Assembly: GCA_021805565.1 (NCBI GenBank)
Contig: JAJZFA010000013.1
Location: forward strand, 1-64,000
Origin: Pseudomonadota bacterium
Lineage (GTDB): Bacteria > Pseudomonadota > Alphaproteobacteria > Acetobacterales > Acetobacteraceae
Direction: 5' to 3'
DNA length: 64,000 nt
Within the stretch, counting starts at the first letter, position 1; each line of letters begins with the position of its first letter. The position numbers were made by a program, and so were the translations under genes. Below, piece after piece: positions 44,000 through 53,037 of this stretch. The notes beneath the pieces are model-generated. The model did no database searches. It was not told the DNA's origin and saw only the letters and a program-made list of their open reading frames with translations.

Positions 44000-45787
44000 T
44001 CAGGTTTTGCTGGGCCGGGGCGTCGCCGCCCAGGTCTTCAACAGTTCGTCGTAGTCGATCGTTTCACCCTTCGGCTTTTCGTTGGCCAGCTTGCGCTGGG
44101 GCGCGAGATTGCCGTCCTTCTTCGCCTGCTCATACCAGTATTCGGCGGATTTTTCCGGGTTCATCTTCGGACCGAGCGCGCCTTGAGCGCCGGATTTTTC
44201 GAGGCGGGACATGATCGCATCCTGATCGCGCGCCAGGCCGTCCATCGCCTGTTGCGGTGTTGCCTCCCCCGAGATCGCCTTGGACACGTTCTGCCACCAG
44301 ACCTGCGCCAGCTTGCCGTATTCTGGCACGTTGACGCCGGTTGGCGTCCACAGCTTGCGGGCCGGGCTGCGATAGAATTCCACCAGTCCGCCGACCTTTG
44401 GCGCCAGTTGGGTCATCGCGTCGGACCAGATGTCGCTTTCGCGGATCACATGCAGCGACGTGATGGACTTTTTCAGCGTCACGGTTTTGGACACGCAGAA
44501 CTGGGCATACAGCCAGCCTGCCTTGATACGCTCCATCGGCGCGTATTTCAGCATCGTCCAGCATCCGACGTCCTGGTAGCCCAGCTTCATGCCTTCCTTC
44601 CAGTATGCCCCGTGCGGACTGGGTGCCATGCGCCATTTCGGCGTGCCGTCGGCGTTCATCACCGGTAGTTTCGGATCCGAAAGAGCATGGGTGAAGGCGC
44701 TGTACCAGAACACCTGCTGCGCGATATGGCCCTGGCCCGGCACCGCGCCGGCTTCCAGGAAGTCCATGCCGGCCGCTTCCGGCGGGGCGTATTTCTTCAG
44801 CCACTCAACAAATTTGGTTGTCGCATAGACAGCCGCCGGGCCGTTGGCGTCGCCGCCGCGGGTGATGGAGGAACCGACGGGAACGCCGTTTTCCATCCGG
44901 ATGCCCCATTCGTCCACCGGCTTGCCGTTCGGCAGCCCGCGATCGCCCGAACCGGCCATCGACAGCCATGCATCGGTGAAGCGCCAGCCCAAGGACGGGT
45001 CTTTCTTGCCGTAGTCCATGTGGCCATAGACGCGGACGCCGTCGATTTCCTTCACGTGGTTGGTGAAGAAATCCGCGATATCCTCATACGCCGACCAGTT
45101 GACCGGAACGCCGAGTTCGTAACCGTATTTTTGCTTGAACTGTGCTTTCAGTTCCGGCTTCTGGAACCAGTCATACCGGAACCAGTACAGGTTCGCGAAC
45201 TGCTGGTCGGGAAGCTGGTACAGCTTGCCCTCGAAGCTCGCGAAGTCGAGTCCGATGAAGTCCTTCAAGTCGAGGTTCGGGTTGGTGACGTCCTTGCCGT
45301 CGTTCGCCATGAAATCGGTCAGCGATCCACCGACGATATCCTTGTAGCGCGGATGCGTACCGATGAAGTCCGAATCGTTCATCCAGAAGTCGTAGATCGG
45401 CTTGCCGGACTGGATCTCGACCTCGATCTTATCGACCAGCAGGCCTTCGTCCATCATTTCGTGATTGACCTGAATGCCGGTGATATCGGCGAACGCCTTG
45501 GTCAGGGTCTTGGATTCGTATTCATGGATGCTGAGAATTTCGGAAACGCAGCTGACCTTCATGCCCTTGAACGGGGCGGATGCCTTGATGAACCATTCCA
45601 TCTCGGCCATTTGCTGGTCTTTGCTTTGCGTCGATGGCTGGAATTCCGAGTCCACCCATTTTTTCGCCGCATCGACCTGCTGCGCATAGGTCGGGGTGGA
45701 GGTCAGGATCGCTCCGCCCCCAACGGCCGCGGCCGTACCGGCCGTGACGGCGGCTCCCTTCAAAATACCACGTCGTGTCGTCGTCAT
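44000..45787 (-). CDS. glpV: Glycerol ABC transporter substrate-binding protein (GlpV-type)
   Basis: A 595-residue periplasmic binding protein. The N-terminus TRRGILKGAAVTAGTAAAVGGGAIL is a twin-arginine signal, ending near TYAQQ. The length and segments such as DFWMNDSDFIGTHPRYKDIVGG and YWFRYDWFQKPE match the binding protein of the Rhizobium GlpVSTPQR glycerol importer. Its place between the permease genes and glpK supports this. GGGAGG lies upstream of the ATG. Confidence 0.9.
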   Translation of the reverse strand: MTTTRRGILKGAAVTAGTAAAVGGGAILTSTPTYAQQVDAAKKWVDSEFQPSTQSKDQQMAEMEWFIKASAPFKGMKVSCVSEILSIHEYESKTLTKAFADITGIQVNHEMMDEGLLVDKIEVEIQSGKPIYDFWMNDSDFIGTHPRYKDIVGGSLTDFMANDGKDVTNPNLDLKDFIGLDFASFEGKLYQLPDQQFANLYWFRYDWFQKPELKAQFKQKYGYELGVPVNWSAYEDIADFFTNHVKEIDGVRVYGHMDYGKKDPSLGWRFTDAWLSMAGSGDRGLPNGKPVDEWGIRMENGVPVGSSITRGGDANGPAAVYATTKFVEWLKKYAPPEAAGMDFLEAGAVPGQGHIAQQVFWYSAFTHALSDPKLPVMNADGTPKWRMAPSPHGAYWKEGMKLGYQDVGCWTMLKYAPMERIKAGWLYAQFCVSKTVTLKKSITSLHVIRESDIWSDAMTQLAPKVGGLVEFYRSPARKLWTPTGVNVPEYGKLAQVWWQNVSKAISGEATPQQAMDGLARDQDAIMSRLEKSGAQGALGPKMNPEKSAEYWYEQAKKDGNLAPQRKLANEKPKGETIDYDELLKTWAATPRPSKT

Positions 45788-45834
45788 GTTGTTCCCTCCC
45801 AGTCAGTCTCCCGAGCACCATGCCCGGGCTTCGT

Positions 45835-46110
45835 TCACGCGAAACGAAACATCGCGATCCCATACGCAACGGATCCGGCGAGCGGGTACCACAAGGCACC
45901 TCCTCCGAGCCGCATCCAGAAGACAAAAATAAACGCCGAACCCAGCAGGGTGACGAAGAACCGGTCGCCCCGTGTCGTGGGAAACCGGAGTATCCCGGTC
46001 CGCGGCGTCTCTGGCCGATATATCGCCAGCAGCGTCAGAACGATCAGGGCCAGCGCGATCAGCGCGAAGAAGGCGGCTGTTTGCCAGGTCCAGGCCATCC
46101 AGGCGAGCAT
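45835..46110 (-). CDS. DUF2160 small membrane protein of the glycerol transporter
   Basis: A 91-residue protein with two or three hydrophobic segments (MAWTWQTAAFFALIALALIV near residue 5, FFVTLLGSAFIFVFWM near 52, LWYPLAGSVAYGIAMF near 75). DUF2160 proteins are encoded inside glp ABC transporter operons of alphaproteobacteria; the role is unknown. AAGGA precedes the ATG at 46110, and the gene lies 14 nt after glpQ. Confidence 0.85.
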   Translation of the reverse strand: MLAWMAWTWQTAAFFALIALALIVLTLLAIYRPETPRTGILRFPTTRGDRFFVTLLGSAFIFVFWMRLGGGALWYPLAGSVAYGIAMFRFA

Positions 46111-46124
46111 GATGCGATCCTTCC

Positions 46125-46931
46125 CTAGACACGTCCAAGGGCAAAGCCCTTGGCGATGTGATTGCGCACGAACCAGATCACCACCGCGCCCGGCACCATG
46201 GTCAGCACGCCCGCCGCCGCCAGCAGCGACCAGTCCATCCCCGACGCCGAATAGCTGCGGGTCATGACGGCGGCGAACGGCAGTGCGTTGGACGATGTCA
46301 GCGTGGTGGCAAGCAACTGTTCCACCCACGAAAACATGAAGCAGAAGAAGGCGGTAACACCGATACCGTTGGCGATAAGGGGCAGGAACAGTCGAATAAA
46401 GAACCGCGGAAACGAATAGCCGTCGATCGCCGCGGTTTCGTCGATTTCGCGCGGCACGCCGCCGACGAAGCCTTCCAAAATCCATACCGCCAGCGGCACG
46501 TTGAACAGGCAATGCGCCAGCGCCACCGCCCATACAGTATCGAACAGTCCCACCGCGTAGAACAGGTTGAAGAACGGCAGCGCGAACACCGCCGACGGCG
46601 CCATCAGGTTGGTGAACAGCCAAAAGAACAAGTGTTTGTCGCCAACGAACCGGTAGCGGTTGAAGGCGTACGCCGCCGGCAACGCGACAGTCACCGAAAT
46701 GACAGTGTTGATGGCGACATAGCTCAGCGATACGCCGAAAGCATGCACCCAGGTCGGGTCGGCGAAGATCGCCCGGTATTTGTCCAGCGTGGGATGGTGC
46801 GGCCAAAGAGCCATCCCCGCCATGATATCGGTATTGGTGCGCAGGCTGAGGTTAATAAGCCAGTAGACCGGCAGCATCAGCATGCACAAATAAATAACCA
46901 GGGAAATACGGGGTGCCAGGACGGAGCGCAT
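46125..46931 (-). CDS. glpQ: Glycerol ABC transporter permease (GlpQ-type)
   Basis: A 268-residue MalG-type permease with six hydrophobic segments. The EAA-like coupling loop is EGFVGGVPREIDETAAIDGYSFPRFF (near residue 150). It starts with one codon overlap (1-nt) with glpP and is followed by the DUF2160 gene. It pairs with glpP to form the translocation pore. Confidence 0.9.
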   Translation of the reverse strand: MRSVLAPRISLVIYLCMLMLPVYWLINLSLRTNTDIMAGMALWPHHPTLDKYRAIFADPTWVHAFGVSLSYVAINTVISVTVALPAAYAFNRYRFVGDKHLFFWLFTNLMAPSAVFALPFFNLFYAVGLFDTVWAVALAHCLFNVPLAVWILEGFVGGVPREIDETAAIDGYSFPRFFIRLFLPLIANGIGVTAFFCFMFSWVEQLLATTLTSSNALPFAAVMTRSYSASGMDWSLLAAAGVLTMVPGAVVIWFVRNHIAKGFALGRV

Positions 46932-47821
46932 TATCGGTCACCCCGCCGGTCGATCTGGGTCATGACGGTGAAGAATATCCAGCAGGCGGTCAATATGATG
47001 ATGTAATAGACTAGCGACATAGCGGCTGCACTGCCAACATCGACCTGTCCGATGGCGATTTTTACCAGATCGATCGACAGGAAAGTGGTCGCACTGCCAG
47101 GGCCACCGCCGGTTACCACGACGGGTTCGGTGTAGATCATGAAGGTCTGCATGAAGCGCAGCAGCACCGCGATAACCAGCACCTTCTGTAGCTTGGGCAG
47201 TTCGATGTTCACGAACACCGCCCAGCGGCTGGCCCCGTCGATGCGCGCGGCCTGATAGAACGCGTCCGGAATGGCGCGCAGGCCGGCGTAGCTCAGCAGA
47301 ATCACCAGCGGAGTCCAGTGCCACACGTCGATAACCACGATCGTGACCCAGGCGGACACCGAACCCTGCGTCACGTTATAGGGCAGTCCGATCCCGGTTA
47401 GGGCCGCGCCGAACAGTCCGATATCCTGGCGGGCGAAAATTTGCCACATGGTGCCGACCACGTTCCAGGGGATCAGCATCGGCAGTGCCATGATCACCAG
47501 CGAGATGCCCACCGACCAGCCGCGCCGGGGCAGGCACAACGCGATCGCGATTCCCAGCGGCACCTCCACCGCCAGCGCGGTGAATGAAAACGCGATGGTT
47601 CGCAACAAGGCATCCGCGAACCGCGCGCCGATTTCGGTGTCCGGGTTCAGCAAATCGCGGAACCAGGAGTCGCCGTTCCAGAAGAAATTGTTAACCCCCA
47701 TCGAGTCCTGAAGCGAATAGTTCACCACCGTCATGACCGGAACGATGGAGGAAAACAGCACCAGCACCAGAACCGGTAAAACGAAGAACCACGCGCGATT
47801 GTTTGTTGGCTTGTCCATCAT
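46931..47821 (-). CDS. glpP: Glycerol ABC transporter permease (GlpP-type)
   Basis: A 296-residue MalF-type permease with six hydrophobic segments. The EAA loop AGLRAIPDAFYQAARIDGASRWAVFVNIELP lies near residue 185. Its ATG overlaps the glpT stop by 4 nt, so translation is coupled. Together with GlpQ it should carry glycerol delivered by the periplasmic binding protein. Confidence 0.9.
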   Translation of the reverse strand: MMDKPTNNRAWFFVLPVLVLVLFSSIVPVMTVVNYSLQDSMGVNNFFWNGDSWFRDLLNPDTEIGARFADALLRTIAFSFTALAVEVPLGIAIALCLPRRGWSVGISLVIMALPMLIPWNVVGTMWQIFARQDIGLFGAALTGIGLPYNVTQGSVSAWVTIVVIDVWHWTPLVILLSYAGLRAIPDAFYQAARIDGASRWAVFVNIELPKLQKVLVIAVLLRFMQTFMIYTEPVVVTGGGPGSATTFLSIDLVKIAIGQVDVGSAAAMSLVYYIIILTACWIFFTVMTQIDRRGDR

Positions 47822-48894
47822 GCCGCCACCCCTTCGACACGAACATCGTTGCGGTACACCAGCACGTGGGGGGCGTCGAAACCGACACGCGCTTGCGAAC
47901 CGTCACCGGCCCATCCGGGCGGCACCGTGGCCACCAGCGGCAACCCGTCCAAAGTGACATGCGCCAGCCGCTTGCGCCCGAAATCGTCGATCCGGCGAAC
48001 CTGGACCGTCAGGCCCGGTCCATCCGTCAGTGTCGTGAAATCCGGCCGCACCCCGATCTGAACCGCGTCCGTCAGCTCCGGATAGGCCGCGCCCAAGGCG
48101 ATCGTATTGCCGCCGACATAAGCACGATTGCCCTCCACCCGCGCCGGCAGGAAGTTCATGCCGGGGGAACCGATGAAATACCCGACGAACGTGTGGTCGG
48201 GCCGCTCGAACAATTCCTCCGGCGTACCGATCTGGACGGCCTGTCCTTCATTCATCACCACCACCCGGTCGGCGAAGGTCAGCGCTTCCGTCTGATCGTG
48301 CGTCACGTAAATCATCAATAAATCCAACGCTCGGTGGACCGCCTTCAGCTTCGATCGCAGTTCCCATTTCAACGCCGGATCGATCACGGTCAGCGGCTCA
48401 TCGAACAACACAGCCGACACGTCCGATCGCACAAGGCCGCGGCCCAATGAGATTTTTTGTTTCGCATCCGCCGTCAGTCCGCGCGCCCGGCGGTTCAAAT
48501 CCGGCGTCAGTTCCAGCATCGCGGCGATTTCCGCCACACGGGCGGTAATCAGCGCCTTGGGCATCTTGCGGTTTCGCAACGGAAACGCGAGATTTTCCGC
48601 CACCGTCATCGTGTCGTAAATAACCGGAAACTGAAACACCTGGGCGATGTTCCGCTGTTCCGTCGGCAACCGTGTCACGTCGCGATCGCCGAACAGCAGC
48701 CGTCCCTCCGACGGAATGATCAGGCCGGAGATAATGTTCAGCAGCGTCGTCTTGCCGCACCCCGACGGACCCAACAGCGCATAGGCCATGCCCTGTTCCC
48801 AGACATGGTGCAGCGGCCGCAGCGCATAATCCTTGTCGGTGCGGGGATGGCGCACATATGAATGGGCGATGCCGTCGAGCGCGATGCGTGTCAT
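47818..48894 (-). CDS. glpT: Glycerol ABC transporter ATPase with degenerate signature (GlpT-type)
   Basis: A 358-residue MalK-like ATPase. Walker A is GPSGCGKTT (residues 42-50) and Walker B VLFDEPLTVIDP follows. The ABC signature LSGGQ is replaced by LTADA (residues 140-144, in GLTADAKQKISLGRG), and the C-terminal TOBE-like domain (about 240-358) is present. The replacement implies one degenerate nucleotide site in the GlpS/GlpT pair. It overlaps glpS and glpP by 4 nt each. Confidence 0.9.
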   Translation of the reverse strand: MTRIALDGIAHSYVRHPRTDKDYALRPLHHVWEQGMAYALLGPSGCGKTTLLNIISGLIIPSEGRLLFGDRDVTRLPTEQRNIAQVFQFPVIYDTMTVAENLAFPLRNRKMPKALITARVAEIAAMLELTPDLNRRARGLTADAKQKISLGRGLVRSDVSAVLFDEPLTVIDPALKWELRSKLKAVHRALDLLMIYVTHDQTEALTFADRVVVMNEGQAVQIGTPEELFERPDHTFVGYFIGSPGMNFLPARVEGNRAYVGGNTIALGAAYPELTDAVQIGVRPDFTTLTDGPGLTVQVRRIDDFGRKRLAHVTLDGLPLVATVPPGWAGDGSQARVGFDAPHVLVYRNDVRVEGVAA

Positions 48895-49955
48895 GACCGC
48901 CCCGTTACCAGATTGCCGGCGATGTCGAATACGAACACCCGGTGCATATCGACCGACACCTCGGCCGGCGCGCCGGGCTGCCAGTCATGCACCCCGCGCA
49001 CCAGGCAGACCCAAATCCCCGTACCAACATCGACGTGAACGAAACTTTCCGACCCGCTAAGTTCGGTGACCGAAACGGTGCCGGGAAATCCCGTCCCGTC
49101 CCCACCCAGCGTTACATCGTCGCAACGGAATCCAAGCCGGTAGTGTCCGTCCGGAAGTCCGGCCAGCACGCCCGCTGCCGGTAACTGCCGCCCCGCCGCC
49201 GTTATAACCGCGCCACCGCGCTTTTCGACCGCCAGTTCGTTCAGCGGCGGATCGGAAAACACCCGAGCCGCCGCGATATTCAGCGGAGACCGGTAAATTT
49301 CCGACGTTGGGCCATGCTGGGTGACCCTACCCTGCCAAACCGTTGCCGTTTCTCCGCCCAGCAGCAGCGCTTCGGTCGGTTCAGTCGTCGCATAGACCAG
49401 TATCGCGTTGCTCTCGGCGAAAATCGGCGGCAATTGTTCCCGCAGTTCCTCGCGCAGCTTGTAATCCAGATTGGCCAGCGGCTCATCCAGCAGCACCAGA
49501 TCGGCCCGCTTGACCAGCGCCCGGGCGATCGCGGTGCGCTGCTGCTGCCCGCCGGACAATTCCGCGGGCATGCGTTGCAGCAACGGTTCCAGCCGCAACA
49601 GCGCCGCCGCGTGCCGCACCCGCGATTCGACTTCGGCCGCGGGCAGACGCGCCACCCGTAACGGCGAGGCTATATTCTCGAACACGGTCAGGTTCGGGTA
49701 GTTGACGAACTGCTGATAGACCATCGCCACGGATCGTTTCCGTACCGGGATGCCGGTCACGTCCTTGTCGTCCAGCAACAACCGCCCGGCGCTAGGCCGG
49801 TCCAGCCCCGCCATCAGGCGCATCAGCGTGGTCTTGCCGGCCAGCGTCGGACCCAACAGCACGTTCATAACGCCGCGCCGCAGGGTTAACGACACGGTGT
49901 CGATAACGATGTCCGCGCCCGACTTCAGCACGATGTTTTCAAGCACGAGGCTCAT
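48891..49955 (-). CDS. glpS: Glycerol ABC transporter ATPase (GlpS-type)
   Basis: A 354-residue ABC ATPase. Walker A is GPTLAGKTT (residues 35-43), the signature LSGGQQQR is intact (133-140), and Walker B LVLLDEPLANLD follows. The ATG at 49955 overlaps the glpD stop by 4 nt. It forms a heterodimer with the neighbouring ATPase, whose signature is degenerate. A C-terminal TOBE-like domain (about residues 245-350) is present. Confidence 0.9.
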   Translation of the reverse strand: MSLVLENIVLKSGADIVIDTVSLTLRRGVMNVLLGPTLAGKTTLMRLMAGLDRPSAGRLLLDDKDVTGIPVRKRSVAMVYQQFVNYPNLTVFENIASPLRVARLPAAEVESRVRHAAALLRLEPLLQRMPAELSGGQQQRTAIARALVKRADLVLLDEPLANLDYKLREELREQLPPIFAESNAILVYATTEPTEALLLGGETATVWQGRVTQHGPTSEIYRSPLNIAAARVFSDPPLNELAVEKRGGAVITAAGRQLPAAGVLAGLPDGHYRLGFRCDDVTLGGDGTGFPGTVSVTELSGSESFVHVDVGTGIWVCLVRGVHDWQPGAPAEVSVDMHRVFVFDIAGNLVTGRS

Positions 49956-51484
49956 GGCGCGACCGCCATTTCGGTCTGCATCGCCCGGCCGACCGCTGCA
50001 ATCTGTCCGGCCGACAAATGCAGCCCGAGTTTGCTGCGCCGCCAGACAACGTCCTCGGCGGTGCGTGCCCATTCCATTCGCATGAGATATCGTACTTCCG
50101 CTTCCGTCAGGTCCGCGCCGAAGGCTTGGCCGAGATCGGCATAACAGGTAGCGCCGTCCAGAATGCGATGGATTTTTGTGCCATAGGCCCGCAGCAGGCG
50201 CCGCACCATCTGGGCCGGGACAAACGGATACCGCGCCACCGCGGCGGCGACCTGTGCGTCGAACCCGTCCACCGGAAAATCCCCGCCGGGCAACGCCTGC
50301 CGGCCGGTCCAGCCCGCCGCCTGACCGGATCGTTCCGGCAAATGCGGCCGCAGCATCGCCAGCGCCGATTCGGCCAGCCGCCGATATGTGGTGATCTTGC
50401 CCCCGAAGACCGACAACAGCGCCGCGGAGTCCGGCGGCGCATCGAGTTTCAGCACATAGTCCCGTGTCGCCTCTTGCGCGGCGGAAGACCCGTCGTCGAA
50501 CAGCGGCCGGACACCGGAATAGGACCAAACGACCATATCGGGCGTCACCGGCTTGCGCAGATAGGCCCCGGTGGATTCGCATAGATACGCAATCTCATCC
50601 GCGCTGGCCCGCACGTCGGACAAATCGCCGGTGAAGTCCTGATCGGTCGTTCCGATCAAAGTAAAATCCTGCTCATACGGAATGACGAAGAAAATTCGTC
50701 CGTCGGCGTTCTGGAAAATATAGCAGCGATCGTGATCGTACAGCCGCCGCACGACGATATGGCTGCCCTGCACCAAACGAACCGCCGCCGGCACGTTCGA
50801 TCGGATCACCGCCCCGGCAACCTCGGCGACCCACGGCCCGGCGGCATTGATCAGCGCCTTCGCCCGCACTGTCCGGGCCTCCCCGGTTATCTCGTCGCGT
50901 AGCGCCAGGGTCCATCCGCCATCCGCGCGTTCCGCCGTAACGCAGGCAGTGCGTGTGGCGATCGTCGCGCCGCGATCCGCCGCGTCCCGCGCGTTCAGCA
51001 CCACCATCCGCGAATCCTCCACCCAGCAGTCGGAGTATTCGAACGCGCGTGTGAATTCGGGCTTTAGCATCGCCCCGGCGGACACATCGCGCAGCCGCAA
51101 TGTGCGGGTCGGCGGCAAGCGCTTTCGCCCGCCCAGATGATCGTAAAGAAACAGCCCAAGCCGCAGCATCCAGGCGGGCCGCAGCTTCTTGTGATGGGGC
51201 AGCACGAAGCGCAGCGGCCAGATGATATGCGGCGCGATGCCCCACAGCACCTCCCGCTCCATCAACGCTTCCCGCACCAGCCGGAATTCATAATGTTCCA
51301 GATACCGCAGGCCGCCATGAACCAGTTTGGTGGACGCGCTGGACGTTCCGGACGCCAGATCGGACTTGTCGCACAAAAACACCCGCAAGCCGCGTCCCGC
51401 CGCGTCGCGCGCGATGCCGCAGCCATTGATGCCGCCGCCGATTATCGCGAGATCGTATCCGGAGATGTCGCCCGCCGCATCCAT
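49952..51484 (-). CDS. glpD: Aerobic glycerol-3-phosphate dehydrogenase
   Basis: A 510-residue FAD-dependent membrane-associated enzyme oxidising glycerol-3-phosphate and reducing quinone. The FAD-binding motif YDLAIIGGGINGCGIARDAA lies at residues 10-29, followed by SSASTKLVHGGLRYLEHYEF, the GlpD hallmark. The C-terminal region ends in a helical domain (VRYLMRMEWARTAEDVVWRRSKLGL). The ATG at 51484 is chosen; the upstream open frame is not conserved-looking. The gap to glpR (about 106 nt) carries repeats that may bind GlpR. Confidence 0.95.
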   Translation of the reverse strand: MDAAGDISGYDLAIIGGGINGCGIARDAAGRGLRVFLCDKSDLASGTSSASTKLVHGGLRYLEHYEFRLVREALMEREVLWGIAPHIIWPLRFVLPHHKKLRPAWMLRLGLFLYDHLGGRKRLPPTRTLRLRDVSAGAMLKPEFTRAFEYSDCWVEDSRMVVLNARDAADRGATIATRTACVTAERADGGWTLALRDEITGEARTVRAKALINAAGPWVAEVAGAVIRSNVPAAVRLVQGSHIVVRRLYDHDRCYIFQNADGRIFFVIPYEQDFTLIGTTDQDFTGDLSDVRASADEIAYLCESTGAYLRKPVTPDMVVWSYSGVRPLFDDGSSAAQEATRDYVLKLDAPPDSAALLSVFGGKITTYRRLAESALAMLRPHLPERSGQAAGWTGRQALPGGDFPVDGFDAQVAAAVARYPFVPAQMVRRLLRAYGTKIHRILDGATCYADLGQAFGADLTEAEVRYLMRMEWARTAEDVVWRRSKLGLHLSAGQIAAVGRAMQTEMAVAP

Positions 51485-51506
51485 CGTGTTGGTCCGCGTC
51501 CTCAAT

Positions 51507-51540
51507 CGTTCGTGCGTTCGCACATTTTCTTGCTCGTTTT
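51507..51540. promoter_or_regulatory. Candidate GlpR operator repeats before glpD
   Basis: CGTTCG occurs at 51507-51512 and again at 51515-51520, with a related CGTTTT at 51535-51540. They lie in the only substantial gap between glpR and glpD. DeoR-family regulators often bind tandem short repeats of this kind. This is inference from position and repetition only. Confidence 0.3.
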
Positions 51541-51590
51541 GATCGTATGACAGGAAAAAAGGAAAATGCAAGCGGCCGTCCGAAACAAGA

Positions 51591-52400
51591 TCAGCCGTCC
51601 TGGTCGTTTTCCCCCGGACCGCCTGTCTCCACCACGTCCACCTCATGCGCTCGGCATAGCGCGGTCATGGCGGGCGAGGGCACGCGATCTGTCACCAGAA
51701 CATCGATATCGGCGAGAGTACCGAGCCGCGCGGGGGCGGAACGGGCGAATTTGCTGCTGTCGGTTACCAGAATGACACGCCGGGCGTTTTCCAGGATCGC
51801 GCGCGATACGTGAACCTCCCTGATGTCGAAGTCCAGCAACGTGCCGTCCTCGTCGATCGCCGAAATACCGATCACCGCCGTATCGACACGAAACTGCCTG
51901 ATCAGATCGACGGTCGTCGCGCCGACGATGCCGCCGTCGGTGGGCCTTACGCTGCCACCGGTGAGAATCACGTCGATCGAGCGGTTGCGATACAGTTCGG
52001 TTGCGACGTTCAGATTGTTGGTGATGACCATCAATCCCGACCGTCCGGCCAGGGCGCGGGCGACTTCCTCGGTGGTGGTGCCAATATTGATGAACAGCGA
52101 CGAGCCATCGGGGATCAGGCGGGCGGCAGCTTCGCCGATCAGGCGCTTGTGATGCTGGGCGACCAGTTTGCGGGCGTCGTAGGCCAGGTTTTCCACGCTG
52201 GACGCGACAATCGCGCCGCCATGCACGCGCGTTATGACCCGTGCCTCGCTCATTTCGCTCAGGTCGCGGCGAATGGTCTGCGGGGTTACGTCGAAGTGCG
52301 ACGCCAGTTCTTCTACCGTAACCCGGCCGGCCTCGCGCAGCAGCGCAACGATTTCGTTCTGGCGGCGGGAAAAGCCGGGCGCGTCCGCCGCGTCACGCAT
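51591..52400 (-). CDS. glpR: DeoR/GlpR-family transcriptional repressor
   Basis: A 269-residue regulator. The N-terminal DeoR winged helix (about residues 10-65) includes RQNEIVALLREAGRVTVEELASHF and TPQTIRRDLSEMSE. The C-terminal sugar-phosphate-sensing domain has NIGTTTEEVARALAG and VILTGGSVRPTDGGIVG. It probably senses glycerol-3-phosphate and represses the downstream genes. Its start overlaps the stop of the 2OG-oxygenase gene by 8 nt. Confidence 0.9.
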   Translation of the reverse strand: MRDAADAPGFSRRQNEIVALLREAGRVTVEELASHFDVTPQTIRRDLSEMSEARVITRVHGGAIVASSVENLAYDARKLVAQHHKRLIGEAAARLIPDGSSLFINIGTTTEEVARALAGRSGLMVITNNLNVATELYRNRSIDVILTGGSVRPTDGGIVGATTVDLIRQFRVDTAVIGISAIDEDGTLLDFDIREVHVSRAILENARRVILVTDSSKFARSAPARLGTLADIDVLVTDRVPSPAMTALCRAHEVDVVETGGPGENDQDG

Positions 52401-53037
52401 CGCGGGTCGCGATGCCGAGGTTGAACGCGATGGAAATCCGCAGTCCGGTGCCGCGATACGGCCGGACCTGATGATACAGCCACGACGGGAACAGCATCAG
52501 CAGGCCGGGTCGCGGCCGGATGGTTTCGGCGCTACCGGCCGAGGTGCCGTCCTCGCCGGCGAATTTCAGGGCCGGTGCGTACATGCCGGGGGCGGGGCCG
52601 CGCGGGTCGAGCATTTCGAATTCCCCGCCCATCGACGGATCGGCCGCGCACCCCCCGTCCGCGACGTAATACGTGCCGGACCAAAAGGATCCGGGATGGT
52701 AATGGCAGATATTGCCGTCGCCCGAACCGTTGACATTGGCCCAGGCCTGCACGGTCCAGGCCGGATGCACCGGCTTGCCGTCGCGATCCGCGGTCAACTG
52801 GGTCGCTACCCCTTTGGCCACATCCAAAATGACGGCGATCGGCGCGCCGCCCCAGGTTGCGATGTCGCGATCGGAATGCCAACCGCCGGCGTTGGATGCC
52901 TGCACGCCGGATGTGCCGGCCCGCCGGTCGAGGATCGTGCGTTCCAGTTCCGCGTTGAAAGCCGCCGCGCCGGGCACCTCGACCGCCGCGACCGGGGTCG
53001 CGAACAGTCCCTTCACCGCGATCTCGACGCGCGCCAT
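52393..53037 (-). CDS. TIGR02466-type 2-oxoglutarate/Fe(II) oxygenase
   Basis: A 214-residue putative non-haem iron oxygenase. The ligand set is suggested by ICHYHPGSFWSGTYYV (His near residue 113), GGEFEMLDPR (acid) and PSWLYHQVRPYRG (His near residue 190, with Arg in GLRISIAFNL). These match the jelly-roll core of the TIGR02466 family. The substrate is unknown. It is the first gene of the glycerol operon and is coupled to glpR by an 8-nt overlap. Confidence 0.8.
   Translation of the reverse strand: MARVEIAVKGLFATPVAAVEVPGAAAFNAELERTILDRRAGTSGVQASNAGGWHSDRDIATWGGAPIAVILDVAKGVATQLTADRDGKPVHPAWTVQAWANVNGSGDGNICHYHPGSFWSGTYYVADGGCAADPSMGGEFEMLDPRGPAPGMYAPALKFAGEDGTSAGSAETIRPRPGLLMLFPSWLYHQVRPYRGTGLRISIAFNLGIATRDA

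Noticed and set aside
44687-46267. A 526-codon plus-strand frame opposite the glycerol transporter genes
   Set aside because: Composition is that of antisense translation; the minus-strand genes are well supported.
47818-48894. glpT as a pseudogene because LSGGQ is missing
   Set aside because: The frame, Walker motifs and D-loop are intact, and I recall similar degenerate signatures in GlpT relatives, so it is treated as functional.
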